A stretch of DNA of 64,000 nucleotides from an uncultured Oscillospiraceae bacterium (GTDB taxonomy: Bacteria; Bacillota; Clostridia; Oscillospirales; Ruminococcaceae). A program made the position numbers and the translations under genes. This document shows, in pieces, positions 33,866 through 43,407 of the stretch. Under the pieces are notes generated by a model that saw nothing but the letters and a program-made list of their open reading frames with translations, was not told where the DNA came from and searched no databases. The stretch is taken from contig UQBC01000003.1 of assembly GCA_900539195.1 (NCBI GenBank), forward strand, positions 1 through 64,000, given 5' to 3'. Numbering within the stretch: the first letter of the stretch is position 1; every line of letters begins with the position of its first letter.

Positions 33866-36667
33866 TTAAAGGGTGACTTTAAGCCATAACCTCTTGACTT
33901 TGCCGGCATTTCCGAGCACAAGGCTGTAAAGCTTCTTTGTATAAGCGTAAACCTGTGTGCGTTCCTCTTCGGATATATCGCCTGCCGAGAACTCAGCCTT
34001 TTCTATGATCTTGATGACTTCAACAAGTTCTGTATCCATACCGAGCGCATTAAGTCGCTGATCGGCACGCAGTGCAAATTCTTCGGGAAGCTCGGTTCCC
34101 TCAGGCGCAATATCTGTTACAGCAAACAGCTTCATTATAAAACTGTACATATCCTTTACGGCTTTCACCGTATTCTTTGATTTGCGGAAAGTGCGCATAC
34201 GCTTTTCATTTCTGTGCTTTACAGAATTTGCAAACAGCATAATTGCAACTGCTGCAAATGTGATAATCAGTACAGCCAACGCAACATTGAGTAATACAGA
34301 AATATCAACTCTGCTGTTTTCACCGCTGACATCACCGTTTGATGTACTGCTGTCGGATCCGGCAGTTACGGGAGCAGTCGTCTGCGTTGTATCTACAGGC
34401 GCAGGTGTGGTCGTCTGCGGCGGCTGGGTTGTGGTAGTTGTAATTTGCGGTGTTGTAGTTACAGGCGGAACATCTGTCTGCGACGGATCAGCAGCATCAC
34501 CGAAACCGCCATTTCCGCCGTATCCTGTCGGATCAAACGGTATCCAGCCGAAATCATCGCTGTAAACTTCTACCCAAGCATGAAGCGAATTTTCGTTGAT
34601 AGTTTTTTCGTATCTTCCGCTGTTTTCGTTGTAGTTTAGTTTTCCTGTAGTAAAACCGGTTATGTAGCGTGCAGGTATCCCCTTTTCACGCAGTGCCAGC
34701 GTCATTACGCTTGCATACAGCGCACAGTGTCCCTGCTTAGTGCCAAACAGGAAGTTTCCGAGCATGGTATTACTTTTGTCTGAGGTATTGTCGGCTGTAA
34801 GCGAATAGCGATAATGCGTTCTCAGATATTCACACATTCCGTAAGCGTACAGCATCTGATTGCTTACTATGCCTGCGTTATCTCCGTCAGCGCTTTCAAA
34901 CTCCGAAATAAATCTTCTGATATTTTCTTTCTCACTGTCCGGTACAGAAGAATAAGTATCATAAACGTAACGGTCATATTCCTTTTTATCGTCAATATAC
35001 CTGCCTGCTTCTTCATAAGTATATCCCACAGACATTAGAAGTGATTTTTTTTCATTGTCAGATGAATTATCGTATGCCAATGTAAACAGTGCGGGATTGA
35101 CAGGCAGCGTCACATTGGACTCAAAGCTCTTCATCCAGTTTTTTCTGTCTGCGATCCTTATGACGGTGTCGCCGAAATACTTGAAGTTCTCATTTCTCAT
35201 ATAGGCATTATTGTCAGGAAGGAACGGCTTGAAAACGACATTTGTGTTTTTCAGGTATTCGATACTGACGTTCCTTGCACGATATAAAAGCAGTGAGTTG
35301 CTTGTCAGACCGCCGATATCTTCAATCGCCGAACGCATATCAAAATATCCGGGTAAGTCCGTGTGCGAATAAATATAATCATATTCATCATTTGATAACT
35401 GCTTTTCAGATATAAAGCCCGACATATTCAGATACTGTACCATCTGAGCTATCTGTTCGGGAGAAAAGTCATCGCTGATGTTATATTCTCCGCTGTACAA
35501 TTTGTTCTGCGCAGTCTTACGCTGAACACCCGTCCAACTTCTTCCGTCAAAGTCAACTCCGATATCTCCGACAAGATACATTCCGTCGTCGCCGTCCGAT
35601 CGGATGTTCAGTACCGGTTCATTCGCCGACTGCGGAGGTGCGTTCAGCTCTATATTGTTGTTTATCAGAAAGTTGTCCGATGAAAAATATCCGCTGAAAA
35701 GTCCGCCGTTATTGCCAGAAAAAACAAGGCTGAAATATTCGCCGATATCGGTAAAGAATTTTACCGTGGAGTTTATAACTTCTTCAGTGTCGATATAACT
35801 CATATCGGGAAACAGCTTCTGCGAGCCGAAGGTCGCACCGAATGTTATTATCGCCGCAAGTATGCCGCAAAGACAGTTCCTGCCGTAACGTGACAGCTCA
35901 GATCTTGCGGTCTGCAACGGTTTTTTCTTCTTCAGGCTTCTGCGATATATCTTTTCATCGCTCCCGGGGTTATTTCTGCCTGCGTTTGCGGGAACTTTAG
36001 AGTAAAATCCATTTGCCGATGAAATGGCATACAGACCGAAAAATGCGGTTACCGCAAGCAGTACATATACAGAATAATCTGCGTCTTCCGACAGAAAAGC
36101 CGGAATGAACATTATGCACCATGTCAGAATAAGCGGTAACGGTCTGAACTTCTTATAACAACACAGTACACATATAAAGCAGACAATGCAGGTGATTATC
36201 AGCATTGCCATATTCATACCGCTGGTGAAATCCTGAGTTCTTGTCAAAAAGGCGTGCGAATTTACAGGCACATACTGCAATGTAGACAGCAGTCTGCCGT
36301 CAAGCTGAATAAACAGATAGTCCTTTAACAACAGACACGCCTCATTGATCGCACTGTGGAAAAAATAGTATATCACACCTGCTCCTGCCGCAAGGACAGG
36401 TATTGCATAGCGTTTTTTTATGAATATGAAAACCGGCATAAAAGCCGTAACGAACAGCAGAACCTGAGCTATGGCTGAGCCGAACTCAAACGGGATATCA
36501 TACATATCCATAAAGCTCATCAAAGTTCCGACAGCCAGCATATAGGTCAGTAACAGCTTTACCGCTATTACAGGAACTGGATTTACGTTTCTGCGATAGG
36601 TATTGCCGATAAGAACTATAGTCTGATCTGCTTCCCTGTTGTCCTTATTTCTGGTCTTTTTTTTCAA
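33866..36667 (-). CDS. transglutaminase-domain membrane protein (module 2)
   Basis: The 933-residue protein has several N-terminal membrane helices (about 30-265), as in DUF3488-type proteins, and a large extracytoplasmic part. That part carries a transglutaminase core: catalytic Cys in KQGHCALYASVMTLAL with GIPARYITGF, catalytic His in NSLHAWVEVY, Asp in FDPTGYGG. A Thr/Pro-rich linker (TTTPQITTTTTQPPQTTTPA) follows, then one more helix (VALAVLIITFAAVAIMLF) and a DUF4129-like cytoplasmic tail. Such proteins accompany MoxR and DUF58. It is 46 bases downstream of DUF58. Whether it crosslinks or hydrolyses peptide bonds is unknown. Confidence 0.92.
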   Translation of the reverse strand: MKKKTRNKDNREADQTIVLIGNTYRRNVNPVPVIAVKLLLTYMLAVGTLMSFMDMYDIPFEFGSAIAQVLLFVTAFMPVFIFIKKRYAIPVLAAGAGVIYYFFHSAINEACLLLKDYLFIQLDGRLLSTLQYVPVNSHAFLTRTQDFTSGMNMAMLIITCIVCFICVLCCYKKFRPLPLILTWCIMFIPAFLSEDADYSVYVLLAVTAFFGLYAISSANGFYSKVPANAGRNNPGSDEKIYRRSLKKKKPLQTARSELSRYGRNCLCGILAAIITFGATFGSQKLFPDMSYIDTEEVINSTVKFFTDIGEYFSLVFSGNNGGLFSGYFSSDNFLINNNIELNAPPQSANEPVLNIRSDGDDGMYLVGDIGVDFDGRSWTGVQRKTAQNKLYSGEYNISDDFSPEQIAQMVQYLNMSGFISEKQLSNDEYDYIYSHTDLPGYFDMRSAIEDIGGLTSNSLLLYRARNVSIEYLKNTNVVFKPFLPDNNAYMRNENFKYFGDTVIRIADRKNWMKSFESNVTLPVNPALFTLAYDNSSDNEKKSLLMSVGYTYEEAGRYIDDKKEYDRYVYDTYSSVPDSEKENIRRFISEFESADGDNAGIVSNQMLYAYGMCEYLRTHYRYSLTADNTSDKSNTMLGNFLFGTKQGHCALYASVMTLALREKGIPARYITGFTTGKLNYNENSGRYEKTINENSLHAWVEVYSDDFGWIPFDPTGYGGNGGFGDAADPSQTDVPPVTTTPQITTTTTQPPQTTTPAPVDTTQTTAPVTAGSDSSTSNGDVSGENSRVDISVLLNVALAVLIITFAAVAIMLFANSVKHRNEKRMRTFRKSKNTVKAVKDMYSFIMKLFAVTDIAPEGTELPEEFALRADQRLNALGMDTELVEVIKIIEKAEFSAGDISEEERTQVYAYTKKLYSLVLGNAGKVKRLWLKVTL

Positions 36668-36713
36668 ATCAGTTCTCCAAAGTAAATTTTAGAATTAAAA
36701 CTCTGATACTGTT

Positions 36714-37940
36714 TTATTTCTTTTTATGAAGTTCTATTGCCGCATTGAGCGACTGAACAATATCATCCTTATCGATTTTCCAGAGTTCAAATCCCGATGT
36801 AACGGATATAGCGCCGGCAAGCTCTCTTTGTTCGTCCGATTCGATGGGACTGCTTACAAGAAGTATCTTGACCTGCTTGTTCCTGAAAAGCTCTATTTCG
36901 GTCATTTTACCGATAAAGTCACGTCTTAACTGTGATGTTACAAAATAAACGGTCGAGGTATCACCGGTGGTTTCGGTACAACTGCTCGCAATAGTTTCAG
37001 GGAGAAATGTTTCATTCTGCCTCGGCAACACACTCATGATATCGAAAAGCAACATATTATCCTCTTCGTTTTTGACGGTATATTGTTCGCACTGCTTGTC
37101 CGCAGGCGAGTACCATGCATTCACACAGCTCTGTTTCATCGAAATTAACGAAAGATTAAGCGCCAGGAGTACCTCTATTATGCTGTCGGTGGCTTCCGCA
37201 TTATCATTTTCAAACGGAAAATATTCATTCAGATCAGGGATAATCACACAGCTTCCGCCGATGCTTCGTTCCATCTGCTTTACCATAAGCTTGTCGTGCT
37301 TTGCCGACATAGCCCAGTGTACATTCTTTATCGGATCTTCATTTCTGTACTCTCTTATGCTCGCAAACGCATTCTTGTCAAGCGAAAAACTGTTCTGTGA
37401 CAGCGTTTCACTGTCGCCGTCGCCTGTATCGGTTATCGGTTCGATAACGAGTTTACGCGGCAGTACTATGAAGCTTTCATAATGTTCGTATTTAGCGGCG
37501 ATTCTGAACAGCTTGAAAAGATCGTATATAACAAAGCTCTCTATACCCGAGCGGTAAACTCCGCGGTATTTCACGGGTGAATTGAAGTTTATCTTGACAG
37601 ATGAAAACGGAGGTACGCTGACCATTACCTTCTGCTGTTCAAACTTCTCGCTGTTTCTGTAAGGGAAACAGCCTGTAAGCATTCCCGGAGAAACGGGTAC
37701 TATAAATCTGTTTGTAACGGTCACCGAAATGTCTGTATTTTCAAATTTTTCCGCTGTAAGCGTCCTGTATTCGATACGCACCTTAAGCAGCAGCTTTGTC
37801 ATTAAAAGCAGTATAAATGATACTATCGGCAGAATGACAGATATCAGAAACAGCACCGATGTAAGTTTGCTCTTATATGAAAACATAAGTACCGTACTGA
37901 CTATCAGAAAGACCGAATAAAAGAATCTGTATTTCGCCAT
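36714..37940 (-). CDS. DUF58 domain protein (module 2)
   Basis: The 408-residue protein has two N-terminal membrane helices (FYSVFLIVSTVLMFSYK and VLFLISVILPIVSFILLLM), a beta-rich segment and the DUF58 core with EYRNEDPIKNVHWAMSAKHD. The core keeps the acidic and Trp positions (D-P-I-K-N-V-H-W). It is more divergent from the module 1 copy than the two MoxR proteins are from each other. It lies between MoxR (19 bases upstream) and the transglutaminase gene. Confidence 0.87.
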   Translation of the reverse strand: MAKYRFFYSVFLIVSTVLMFSYKSKLTSVLFLISVILPIVSFILLLMTKLLLKVRIEYRTLTAEKFENTDISVTVTNRFIVPVSPGMLTGCFPYRNSEKFEQQKVMVSVPPFSSVKINFNSPVKYRGVYRSGIESFVIYDLFKLFRIAAKYEHYESFIVLPRKLVIEPITDTGDGDSETLSQNSFSLDKNAFASIREYRNEDPIKNVHWAMSAKHDKLMVKQMERSIGGSCVIIPDLNEYFPFENDNAEATDSIIEVLLALNLSLISMKQSCVNAWYSPADKQCEQYTVKNEEDNMLLFDIMSVLPRQNETFLPETIASSCTETTGDTSTVYFVTSQLRRDFIGKMTEIELFRNKQVKILLVSSPIESDEQRELAGAISVTSGFELWKIDKDDIVQSLNAAIELHKKK

Positions 37941-37959
37941 ACAAAATTTATCCCTTCGG

Positions 37960-38931
37960 TTACTGATTATTGCCCTTGAACGGGGGCTTTACCGACTTCA
38001 TTATTTCATTTATAACATATTCTACGCTGATACGCTTTACTTTTGCCTCCTGCGTAAGATGTATTCTGTGCGGCAGAACATAGTTTACCATAAGCGCAAT
38101 ATCTTCGGGGGTAACATAGTTCCTGCCATCCATAAATGCTACGCTCTGCGCCGCTCTCATAAGCGCAATTGAAGCACGGGGACTTGCACCAAGCGCCGCA
38201 AAAGGATGATTTCTGGTAGCCGCAACTATATCAACGATATACTTATAAATTGCGGCGTCTATATGTGTTTCTCTTACTGCGGCAATACAGCTTTTAATAT
38301 CATCAGCACCGCACACCGATTCAACCGATTCGATAGGGTCGCCGCTTTTCCTTCTGTAAAGTATCATTGCCTCGTCTTCGGCAGTCGGATAGCCTACGGA
38401 CAGCTTGATAAGAAAACGGTCAAGCTGAGCCTCAGGGAGCGGATAAGTTCCGACATAACCGAATTCGTTTTCGGTTGCTATTACCATAAACGGATCAGGG
38501 AGTCTGTGCGCCGTGCCGTCAACGGTAACTTTCTTCTCTTCCATTGCTTCAAGCAGAGCCGACTGTGTTTTCGGTGATGTTCTGTTTATTTCATCGGCAA
38601 TGAAGATATTGCTCATTACAAGACCTTCACGGTACTCAAAGCGTTCGTTTTCCTTATTGTACATAGTAAAACCTGTTATATCTGACGCCATAACATCAGG
38701 AGTAAACTGAACTCTTCTGCACGACAGCGAAGTAGCTTTTGCGAGCGTCATTGCAAGTGTAGTCTTACCAGTACCGGGAACATCTTCTATAAGTACATGA
38801 CCGCCGGAAAGCAATGCGGCAATCAACATCCTTACAACTTCCTGTTTGCCGATAATTACCTTTTCTATCTGTTCAAATAATTTAGGGATAAATTCGTAGT
38901 TTGCTGAATTTATTGAAATATTATTTTCCAT
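37960..38931 (-). CDS. MoxR-family AAA+ ATPase (module 2)
   Basis: The 323-residue MoxR ATPase has Walker A GTGKT in LIEDVPGTGKTTLAMTL, Walker B IFIADEINRTSPKTQSALLE, sensor I VIATENEFG, and PEAQLDRFL and LGASPRASIALM segments. It heads the second MoxR-DUF58-transglutaminase module and has its own strong promoter at 39013-39041. Sensor I reads ENEFG rather than the QNPVE of module 1, a common variant. Confidence 0.95.
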   Translation of the reverse strand: MENNISINSANYEFIPKLFEQIEKVIIGKQEVVRMLIAALLSGGHVLIEDVPGTGKTTLAMTLAKATSLSCRRVQFTPDVMASDITGFTMYNKENERFEYREGLVMSNIFIADEINRTSPKTQSALLEAMEEKKVTVDGTAHRLPDPFMVIATENEFGYVGTYPLPEAQLDRFLIKLSVGYPTAEDEAMILYRRKSGDPIESVESVCGADDIKSCIAAVRETHIDAAIYKYIVDIVAATRNHPFAALGASPRASIALMRAAQSVAFMDGRNYVTPEDIALMVNYVLPHRIHLTQEAKVKRISVEYVINEIMKSVKPPFKGNNQ

Positions 38932-39012
38932 ATTCTATCCTTTAAACTTTGACGGGTATTTCCGTATAAAATCTGTTATCCGCATTGCAAAAAGTGTGCG
39001 GATATATAAGTA

Positions 39013-39041
39013 ATTATACCAAAACAGCGTATTAAAATCAA
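39013..39041 (-). promoter_or_regulatory. sigma-A promoter of MoxR module 2
   Basis: On the minus strand TTGATT (39041-39036), 17-base spacer, TATAAT (39018-39013), 82 bases before the MoxR start. Confidence 0.85.
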
Positions 39042-39103
39042 TAGTTTTTGCAAATTGTAACCAAATTGACATAATTTCGCACCGAAAGGAATATAAATAT
39101 CGG

Positions 39104-39132
39104 TTGCTTATAAACCGGATTTGTGGTAATAT
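39104..39132 (+). promoter_or_regulatory. probable sigma-A promoter of the cysteine-cluster gene
   Basis: TTGCTT (39104-39109), 17-base spacer, TAATAT (39127-39132), 21 bases before the ATG. The ribosome site is GAAAGGAATG. A better -35 (TTGACA, 39066-39071) has no -10 at a normal distance. Confidence 0.6.
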
Positions 39133-39153
39133 AAAAGTGAAAGGAATGATTAT

Positions 39154-39657
39154 ATGCTTACAAAAATACTCAGTCGTGAAGCGTGTGCAGGTTGTCGCGT
39201 ATGTTGCGGTTTTGACAGGGATGATGTCTGGGAAATACCGGTTATTTCACCGGAAACTGCTGCATATATAATAGATAATATCGATAAAAATGCAGAGCTT
39301 GAGCCTTTTCAAGACGGATATAGATTTGTTATGCACTTTACAGACGGCGAAGAGCTGTCGTACTGCCCTATGCTTACCGACAAAGGCTGCATTCTCGGCG
39401 ATAAAAAACCGTTTGATTGCAGAGTATGGCCGTTCAGAGTAAACTGCATATCGGACGGCATACTCGGAATCACCGTATCGCCTGTGTGTGAAACGGTTTC
39501 CGCACTCCCGGTGTCAAAGTTATCCGCATTTCTGAACGAAAAATACGACGAGCGAGGCTCACTTGCCGATATAATGCTTGATTATGCGAAAAAACATCCG
39601 TATATTATAAAGCCTTATATCGACGACTATCCTGTTCTTAAAATCGTAAAAGTATGA
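39154..39657 (+). CDS. YkgJ-type cysteine-cluster protein
   Basis: The 167-residue protein has an N-terminal cysteine cluster (C11, C14, C17, C18 in REACAGCRVCCGF). Further Cys residues follow in SYCPMLTDKGCIL and PFDCRVWPF, the pattern of the YkgJ family (formerly UPF0153), which may bind zinc or an Fe-S cluster. Function is unknown. It is a single gene divergent from MoxR module 2 and convergent with mreB. Confidence 0.8.
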   Translation: MLTKILSREACAGCRVCCGFDRDDVWEIPVISPETAAYIIDNIDKNAELEPFQDGYRFVMHFTDGEELSYCPMLTDKGCILGDKKPFDCRVWPFRVNCISDGILGITVSPVCETVSALPVSKLSAFLNEKYDERGSLADIMLDYAKKHPYIIKPYIDDYPVLKIVKV

Positions 39658-39661
39658 ACAA

Positions 39662-39695
39662 AAAATCCTGCGGTATCTTAACACCGCAGGATTTT
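39662..39695. terminator. bidirectional terminator between YkgJ-type gene and mreB
   Basis: AAAATCCTGCGGT (39662-39674) pairs perfectly with ACCGCAGGATTTT (39683-39695). A and T tracts at both ends let it work on either strand. It ends two bases before the mreB stop. Confidence 0.92.
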
Positions 39696-39697
39696 AA

Positions 39698-40714
39698 TTA
39701 TTTATATCTGTAAAGCGAAATCTTCTCAAAACCGTCAAGAAGCTCATCGGTATAGTCAAATGCCTTTGCAACACCCTTTGCAACGCACTCAATCGGGTCA
39801 TCGGCAACATAGCAGGGTGCACCGATCGTTTCGGTTACAAGCTCAGGAAAGCCCTTGAGCATTGCTCCGCCGCCTGTCAGGACAATGCCGTTTGTAAGAA
39901 TATCGCCGACAAGCTCAGGAGGTGTCTGCTCGAAAACTTCCTTTATCTTATCAACTATCTCCATTACGCTGTCGTGAAGGAATTCATACATATCCTTATC
40001 GGTTATCTCTACACTTTCGGGAAGCCCCTTTATAAGATGTCTGCCCTTAACGGTTACTTTTTCTTCACCTGTAGGATTATATACGTTAGCTATCTCTTTC
40101 TTAGCCTGCTCGGCTGTTTTTTCGCCGATAAGTATCTTGTACTTCATAGTTACGCCACGGATTATAGCCGCATCAAACTTATTGCCTGCCATCTTGAGTG
40201 AACAGCTCTTTACTATACCGTTGAACGAAACAACTGCAATATCAGCCGTACCGCCGCCGACATCGACAACCATTGTGCCGTTAGGCTTTGAAATATCAAT
40301 ACCTGCACCGAGCAGTGCGGCAATAGGTTCTTCTATAATGAATACCTTTCTTGCTCCGGCACAAAGTGCAGCCTCAACCACTGCCCTGTTCTCAACGTCA
40401 GTAACAGATGAAGGTACGCAAAGAATAATTCTCGGCTTTACAATTCTGCCGATTACCTTTCTGATAAATTCGATTATCATAGCTTCCGTCATCTCATTAT
40501 CAGAGATAACGCCGTCTTTAAGCGGCTTTACGGCAACAATATATTCAGGCGTTCTGCCGATCATCTTATATGCTTCGTTTCCGACTGCAAGTACACAGTG
40601 CTTTTTCTTGTCATAAGCAACAACAGATGGTTCATTAACAACTATTCCTTTATCGCCAAGCGTAATTATTACGTTCGCCGTTCCTAAATCAATTCCTATA
40701 TCAGTAGCAGACAT
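39698..40714 (-). CDS. mreB: MreB/Mbl-type actin-like cytoskeletal protein
   Basis: The 338-residue actin homologue has the phosphate-1 motif IGIDLGTANVII, the MreB stretch NEPSVVAYDKKKHCVLAVGNEA (read in two parts), phosphate-2 MVVDVGGGTADIAV and the adenosine motif GIVLTGGGAMLKG. It guides side-wall peptidoglycan synthesis. mreC and mreD are not next to it, so it may be a paralogue like Mbl or MreBH. The length is normal. It is 18 bases downstream of the cca gene, a probable two-gene operon. Confidence 0.95.
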   Translation of the reverse strand: MSATDIGIDLGTANVIITLGDKGIVVNEPSVVAYDKKKHCVLAVGNEAYKMIGRTPEYIVAVKPLKDGVISDNEMTEAMIIEFIRKVIGRIVKPRIILCVPSSVTDVENRAVVEAALCAGARKVFIIEEPIAALLGAGIDISKPNGTMVVDVGGGTADIAVVSFNGIVKSCSLKMAGNKFDAAIIRGVTMKYKILIGEKTAEQAKKEIANVYNPTGEEKVTVKGRHLIKGLPESVEITDKDMYEFLHDSVMEIVDKIKEVFEQTPPELVGDILTNGIVLTGGGAMLKGFPELVTETIGAPCYVADDPIECVAKGVAKAFDYTDELLDGFEKISLYRYK

Positions 40715-40732
40715 ATCCTTATCCCTTTCCGT

Positions 40733-42049
40733 TTACAAATAATTATTTTCTATCAAAGCCAAAAGGCTATCCTTATCGTTTTCGCAATTTCCGTTTACAA
40801 CCTGTTCAAGCAGAAAACTAAGTGCTTCTCCGATTTTTTTACCGGTTATACCAAGCTCAGAAATATCGGAACCGCTGACCTTAAGCTGTTTAAGGCTCAT
40901 CGGCGGTTCATTTTCGAGATACTCTTTTGTATGCTCTTCAATGCTGCCGAACAGATCCTTTTCACCAAAATATTCAGGCGACTTTCCACAGGTATCATAA
41001 TAATGCACTCTTATAAGCTTTAAAAAACGTTCAGCACCATATCTAGCAAGCCCTCTTCGTATGCTGCGAGTGTCATCGTTAATAACTATACCATGATTTT
41101 TAATCAAAAACAATACCTCATCGGCAATTTTATTGCTGAAACGCAGTCTTTCGATAATTTTGGCGGCTATCTCACAGCTGACATCGGCGTGACCGTAAAA
41201 ATGACCGACACCGTCTTTCATAAAAAAGCTAGCCGGCTTGCCGATATCGTGAAGTAACATAGTCAGTCTTGCTACAACAGTCGGTTCAGATGCCGCTACA
41301 GTCGCAACTATATGACCGTAAACCGTCTTATTATGATACTTAGAATGTTGTTCAAAGCCGACGCAAGGGTACATTTCAGGTATGATCTCACATATTACAT
41401 CACTGTAATTATAAAGAATATCACCACAGTTCCCTGTAAGTATGCCGCAAAGTTCAAAATTTATCCGCTCTGCCGAAATGAAAGACAACAGATATCGTAG
41501 TCTATGAATAGCGTCTGAGGTGTTTTTATCAATTCTGAAACCGTAGCGTGAAGCAAATCTCAGCGCACGCAATATGCGCAATCCGTCCTCATCAAAACGT
41601 TTCATAGGATCACCGACACATCTGATTATCCCCGATTTAAGGTCTTGCCGCCCACCGAACGGGTCAATAATACCCTTCTCCGGACTGTACGCCATTGCGT
41701 TTATTGTAAGATCCCGCCGCGCAAGGTCTTCCTTAAGACAAGGAGTAAAACGCACTTCTGACGGGTGACGATGATCGGTATAATTCCCGTCGATCCTATA
41801 TGTTGTTATTTCAACAGTTTTCCTATTGATTATTACTGTCACAGTACCGTGCTTCAGTCCTACAGTAAGAAGTTTATAACCGTCAAATACTTTCATTATC
41901 TGTTCGGGCAATGCAGATGTTGTAACGTCATAATCATCAGGGCATTGCCCGAGCAGGTAATCTCTTACACAGCCACCGACACAATATGCTTCATAACCGC
42001 TGTTGCGTAGCTTATCAAGTATTTCACAAACATATTCCGGAAGCCTCAT
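40733..42049 (-). CDS. cca: CCA tRNA nucleotidyltransferase
   Basis: The 438-residue enzyme adds or repairs the 3' CCA end of tRNAs. It has the nucleotidyltransferase motif GGCVRDYLLG and metal site DDYDVTTSALPEQI, the family pair RRDLTINAMAYSPEKGIIDP, and the poly(A)-polymerase head RFDEDGLRILRALRFA. An HD domain is also present (MLLHDIGKPASFF, HADVS). The HD-bearing long form is common in Clostridia. The start lies just after the tuf terminator region, so it is a separate unit shared with mreB. Confidence 0.93.
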   Translation of the reverse strand: MRLPEYVCEILDKLRNSGYEAYCVGGCVRDYLLGQCPDDYDVTTSALPEQIMKVFDGYKLLTVGLKHGTVTVIINRKTVEITTYRIDGNYTDHRHPSEVRFTPCLKEDLARRDLTINAMAYSPEKGIIDPFGGRQDLKSGIIRCVGDPMKRFDEDGLRILRALRFASRYGFRIDKNTSDAIHRLRYLLSFISAERINFELCGILTGNCGDILYNYSDVICEIIPEMYPCVGFEQHSKYHNKTVYGHIVATVAASEPTVVARLTMLLHDIGKPASFFMKDGVGHFYGHADVSCEIAAKIIERLRFSNKIADEVLFLIKNHGIVINDDTRSIRRGLARYGAERFLKLIRVHYYDTCGKSPEYFGEKDLFGSIEEHTKEYLENEPPMSLKQLKVSGSDISELGITGKKIGEALSFLLEQVVNGNCENDKDSLLALIENNYL

Positions 42050-42075
42050 AAAATACCTCTCATAAGATTATATAA

Positions 42076-42104
42076 AAACAATATCCGCTTGTGAAAGCGG
42101 ATAT
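42076..42104 (-). terminator. terminator of tuf
   Basis: On the minus strand ATATCCGCTT (42104-42095), a TCAC loop, AAGCGGATAT (42090-42081), then TG and TTTTT. It ends the str operon. Confidence 0.9.
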
Positions 42105-42132
42105 CGTCTTATATAAGATGTTAAAATCTCAA

Positions 42133-43335
42133 TTATTCGTTGATAGCTGTAACTACGCCTGAACCAACTGTTCTGCCGCCTTCACGGATAGCGAAACGGA
42201 GACCTTCTTCAATAGCGATAGGAGTGATAAGCTCAACATCCATTGTTACGTTATCGCCGGGCATGCACATTTCCTTGTCAGCGGGAAGTGTGATAACGCC
42301 TGTAACGTCAGTTGTTCTGAAGAAGAACTGAGGTCTGTAGTTTGAGAAGAAAGGAGTATGACGTCCGCCTTCTTCTTTCTTTAATACGTAAACCTGACCC
42401 TTGAACTTCTTGTGGGGGTGGATTGAACCGGGCTTGCAGAGAACCTGACCACGCTCGATTTCGCTTCTCTGGATACCACGGAGAAGTGTACCGATGTTGT
42501 CGCCTGCCTCAGCGAAGTCAAGGAGCTTACGGAACATTTCGATACCTGTTACAACTGTCTGCTTAGGCTCGTCTGTAAGACCTGTGATTTCAACTGTATC
42601 GTTGAGCTTGAGGATACCTCTCTCAACTCTACCTGTAGCAACTGTACCACGACCGGAAATTGTCATAGTATCCTCAACAGGCATAAGGAAGGGCTGATCA
42701 GACTTACGATCAGGAGTAGGAATGTAGTCATCAACTGCATTCATAAGCTCTATGATGCAAGCATATTCGGGAGCATTGATGTCCTTGCTGGGGCAATCAA
42801 GAGCAACCTTAGCTGAACCACGGATAACGGGAACTTCATCACCGGGGAAGTCATGCTCTGAAAGTGTCTCACGGATATCCATCTCAACGAGGTCGAGAAG
42901 TTCAGGATCGTCAACGTCATCGCACTTGTTGATGAATACAACGATAGCGGGAACGCCTACCTGGTGAGCGAGAAGGATGTGCTCCTTAGTCTGAGCCATA
43001 GGACCGTCTGTACCAGCAACAACGAGGATAGCACCGTCCATCTGAGCAGCACCTGTGATCATGTTCTTGATATAGTCAGCATGGCCGGGGCAGTCAACGT
43101 GTGCATAGTGACGCTTGTCTGTCTCATACTCAACGTGAGCTGTGTTGATTGTGATACCACGCTCTCTCTCCTCGGGAGCCTTGTCGATCATATCGTATGC
43201 TTCAAACTGAGCATAGCCCTTGAGTGAAAGAACCTTAGTGATAGCTGCTGTTAAAGTAGTCTTACCGTGGTCAACGTGACCGATTGTACCAATGTTTACG
43301 TGGGGCTTGGTACGTTCAAATTTCTGCTTTGCCAT
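42133..43335 (-). CDS. tuf: elongation factor Tu
   Basis: The 400-residue translational GTPase carries aminoacyl-tRNA to the ribosome. It has the P loop GHVDHGKTT, switch I RGITIN, the DCPGHADY motif, NKCD and the domain 2-3 sequence GTVATGRVERGILKLND. The length is the usual 393-400. It starts after AAAGGAGG. It lies 101 bases downstream of fusA with a terminator-like hairpin and its own promoter in the gap, so it can be expressed apart from the rest of the operon. Confidence 0.99.
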   Translation of the reverse strand: MAKQKFERTKPHVNIGTIGHVDHGKTTLTAAITKVLSLKGYAQFEAYDMIDKAPEERERGITINTAHVEYETDKRHYAHVDCPGHADYIKNMITGAAQMDGAILVVAGTDGPMAQTKEHILLAHQVGVPAIVVFINKCDDVDDPELLDLVEMDIRETLSEHDFPGDEVPVIRGSAKVALDCPSKDINAPEYACIIELMNAVDDYIPTPDRKSDQPFLMPVEDTMTISGRGTVATGRVERGILKLNDTVEITGLTDEPKQTVVTGIEMFRKLLDFAEAGDNIGTLLRGIQRSEIERGQVLCKPGSIHPHKKFKGQVYVLKKEEGGRHTPFFSNYRPQFFFRTTDVTGVITLPADKEMCMPGDNVTMDVELITPIAIEEGLRFAIREGGRTVGSGVVTAINE

Positions 43336-43378
43336 TGGAATTTTCCTCCTTTAATTATGTGTATTCCATACACTTGAT

Positions 43379-43407
43379 ATTTTATCAGATATTTTTCTAA
43401 AAAACAA
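43379..43407 (-). promoter_or_regulatory. internal promoter of tuf
   Basis: On the minus strand TTGTTT (43407-43402), 17-base spacer, TAAAAT (43384-43379). The -35 overlaps the T tract of the hairpin at 43399-43422. Confidence 0.65.
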
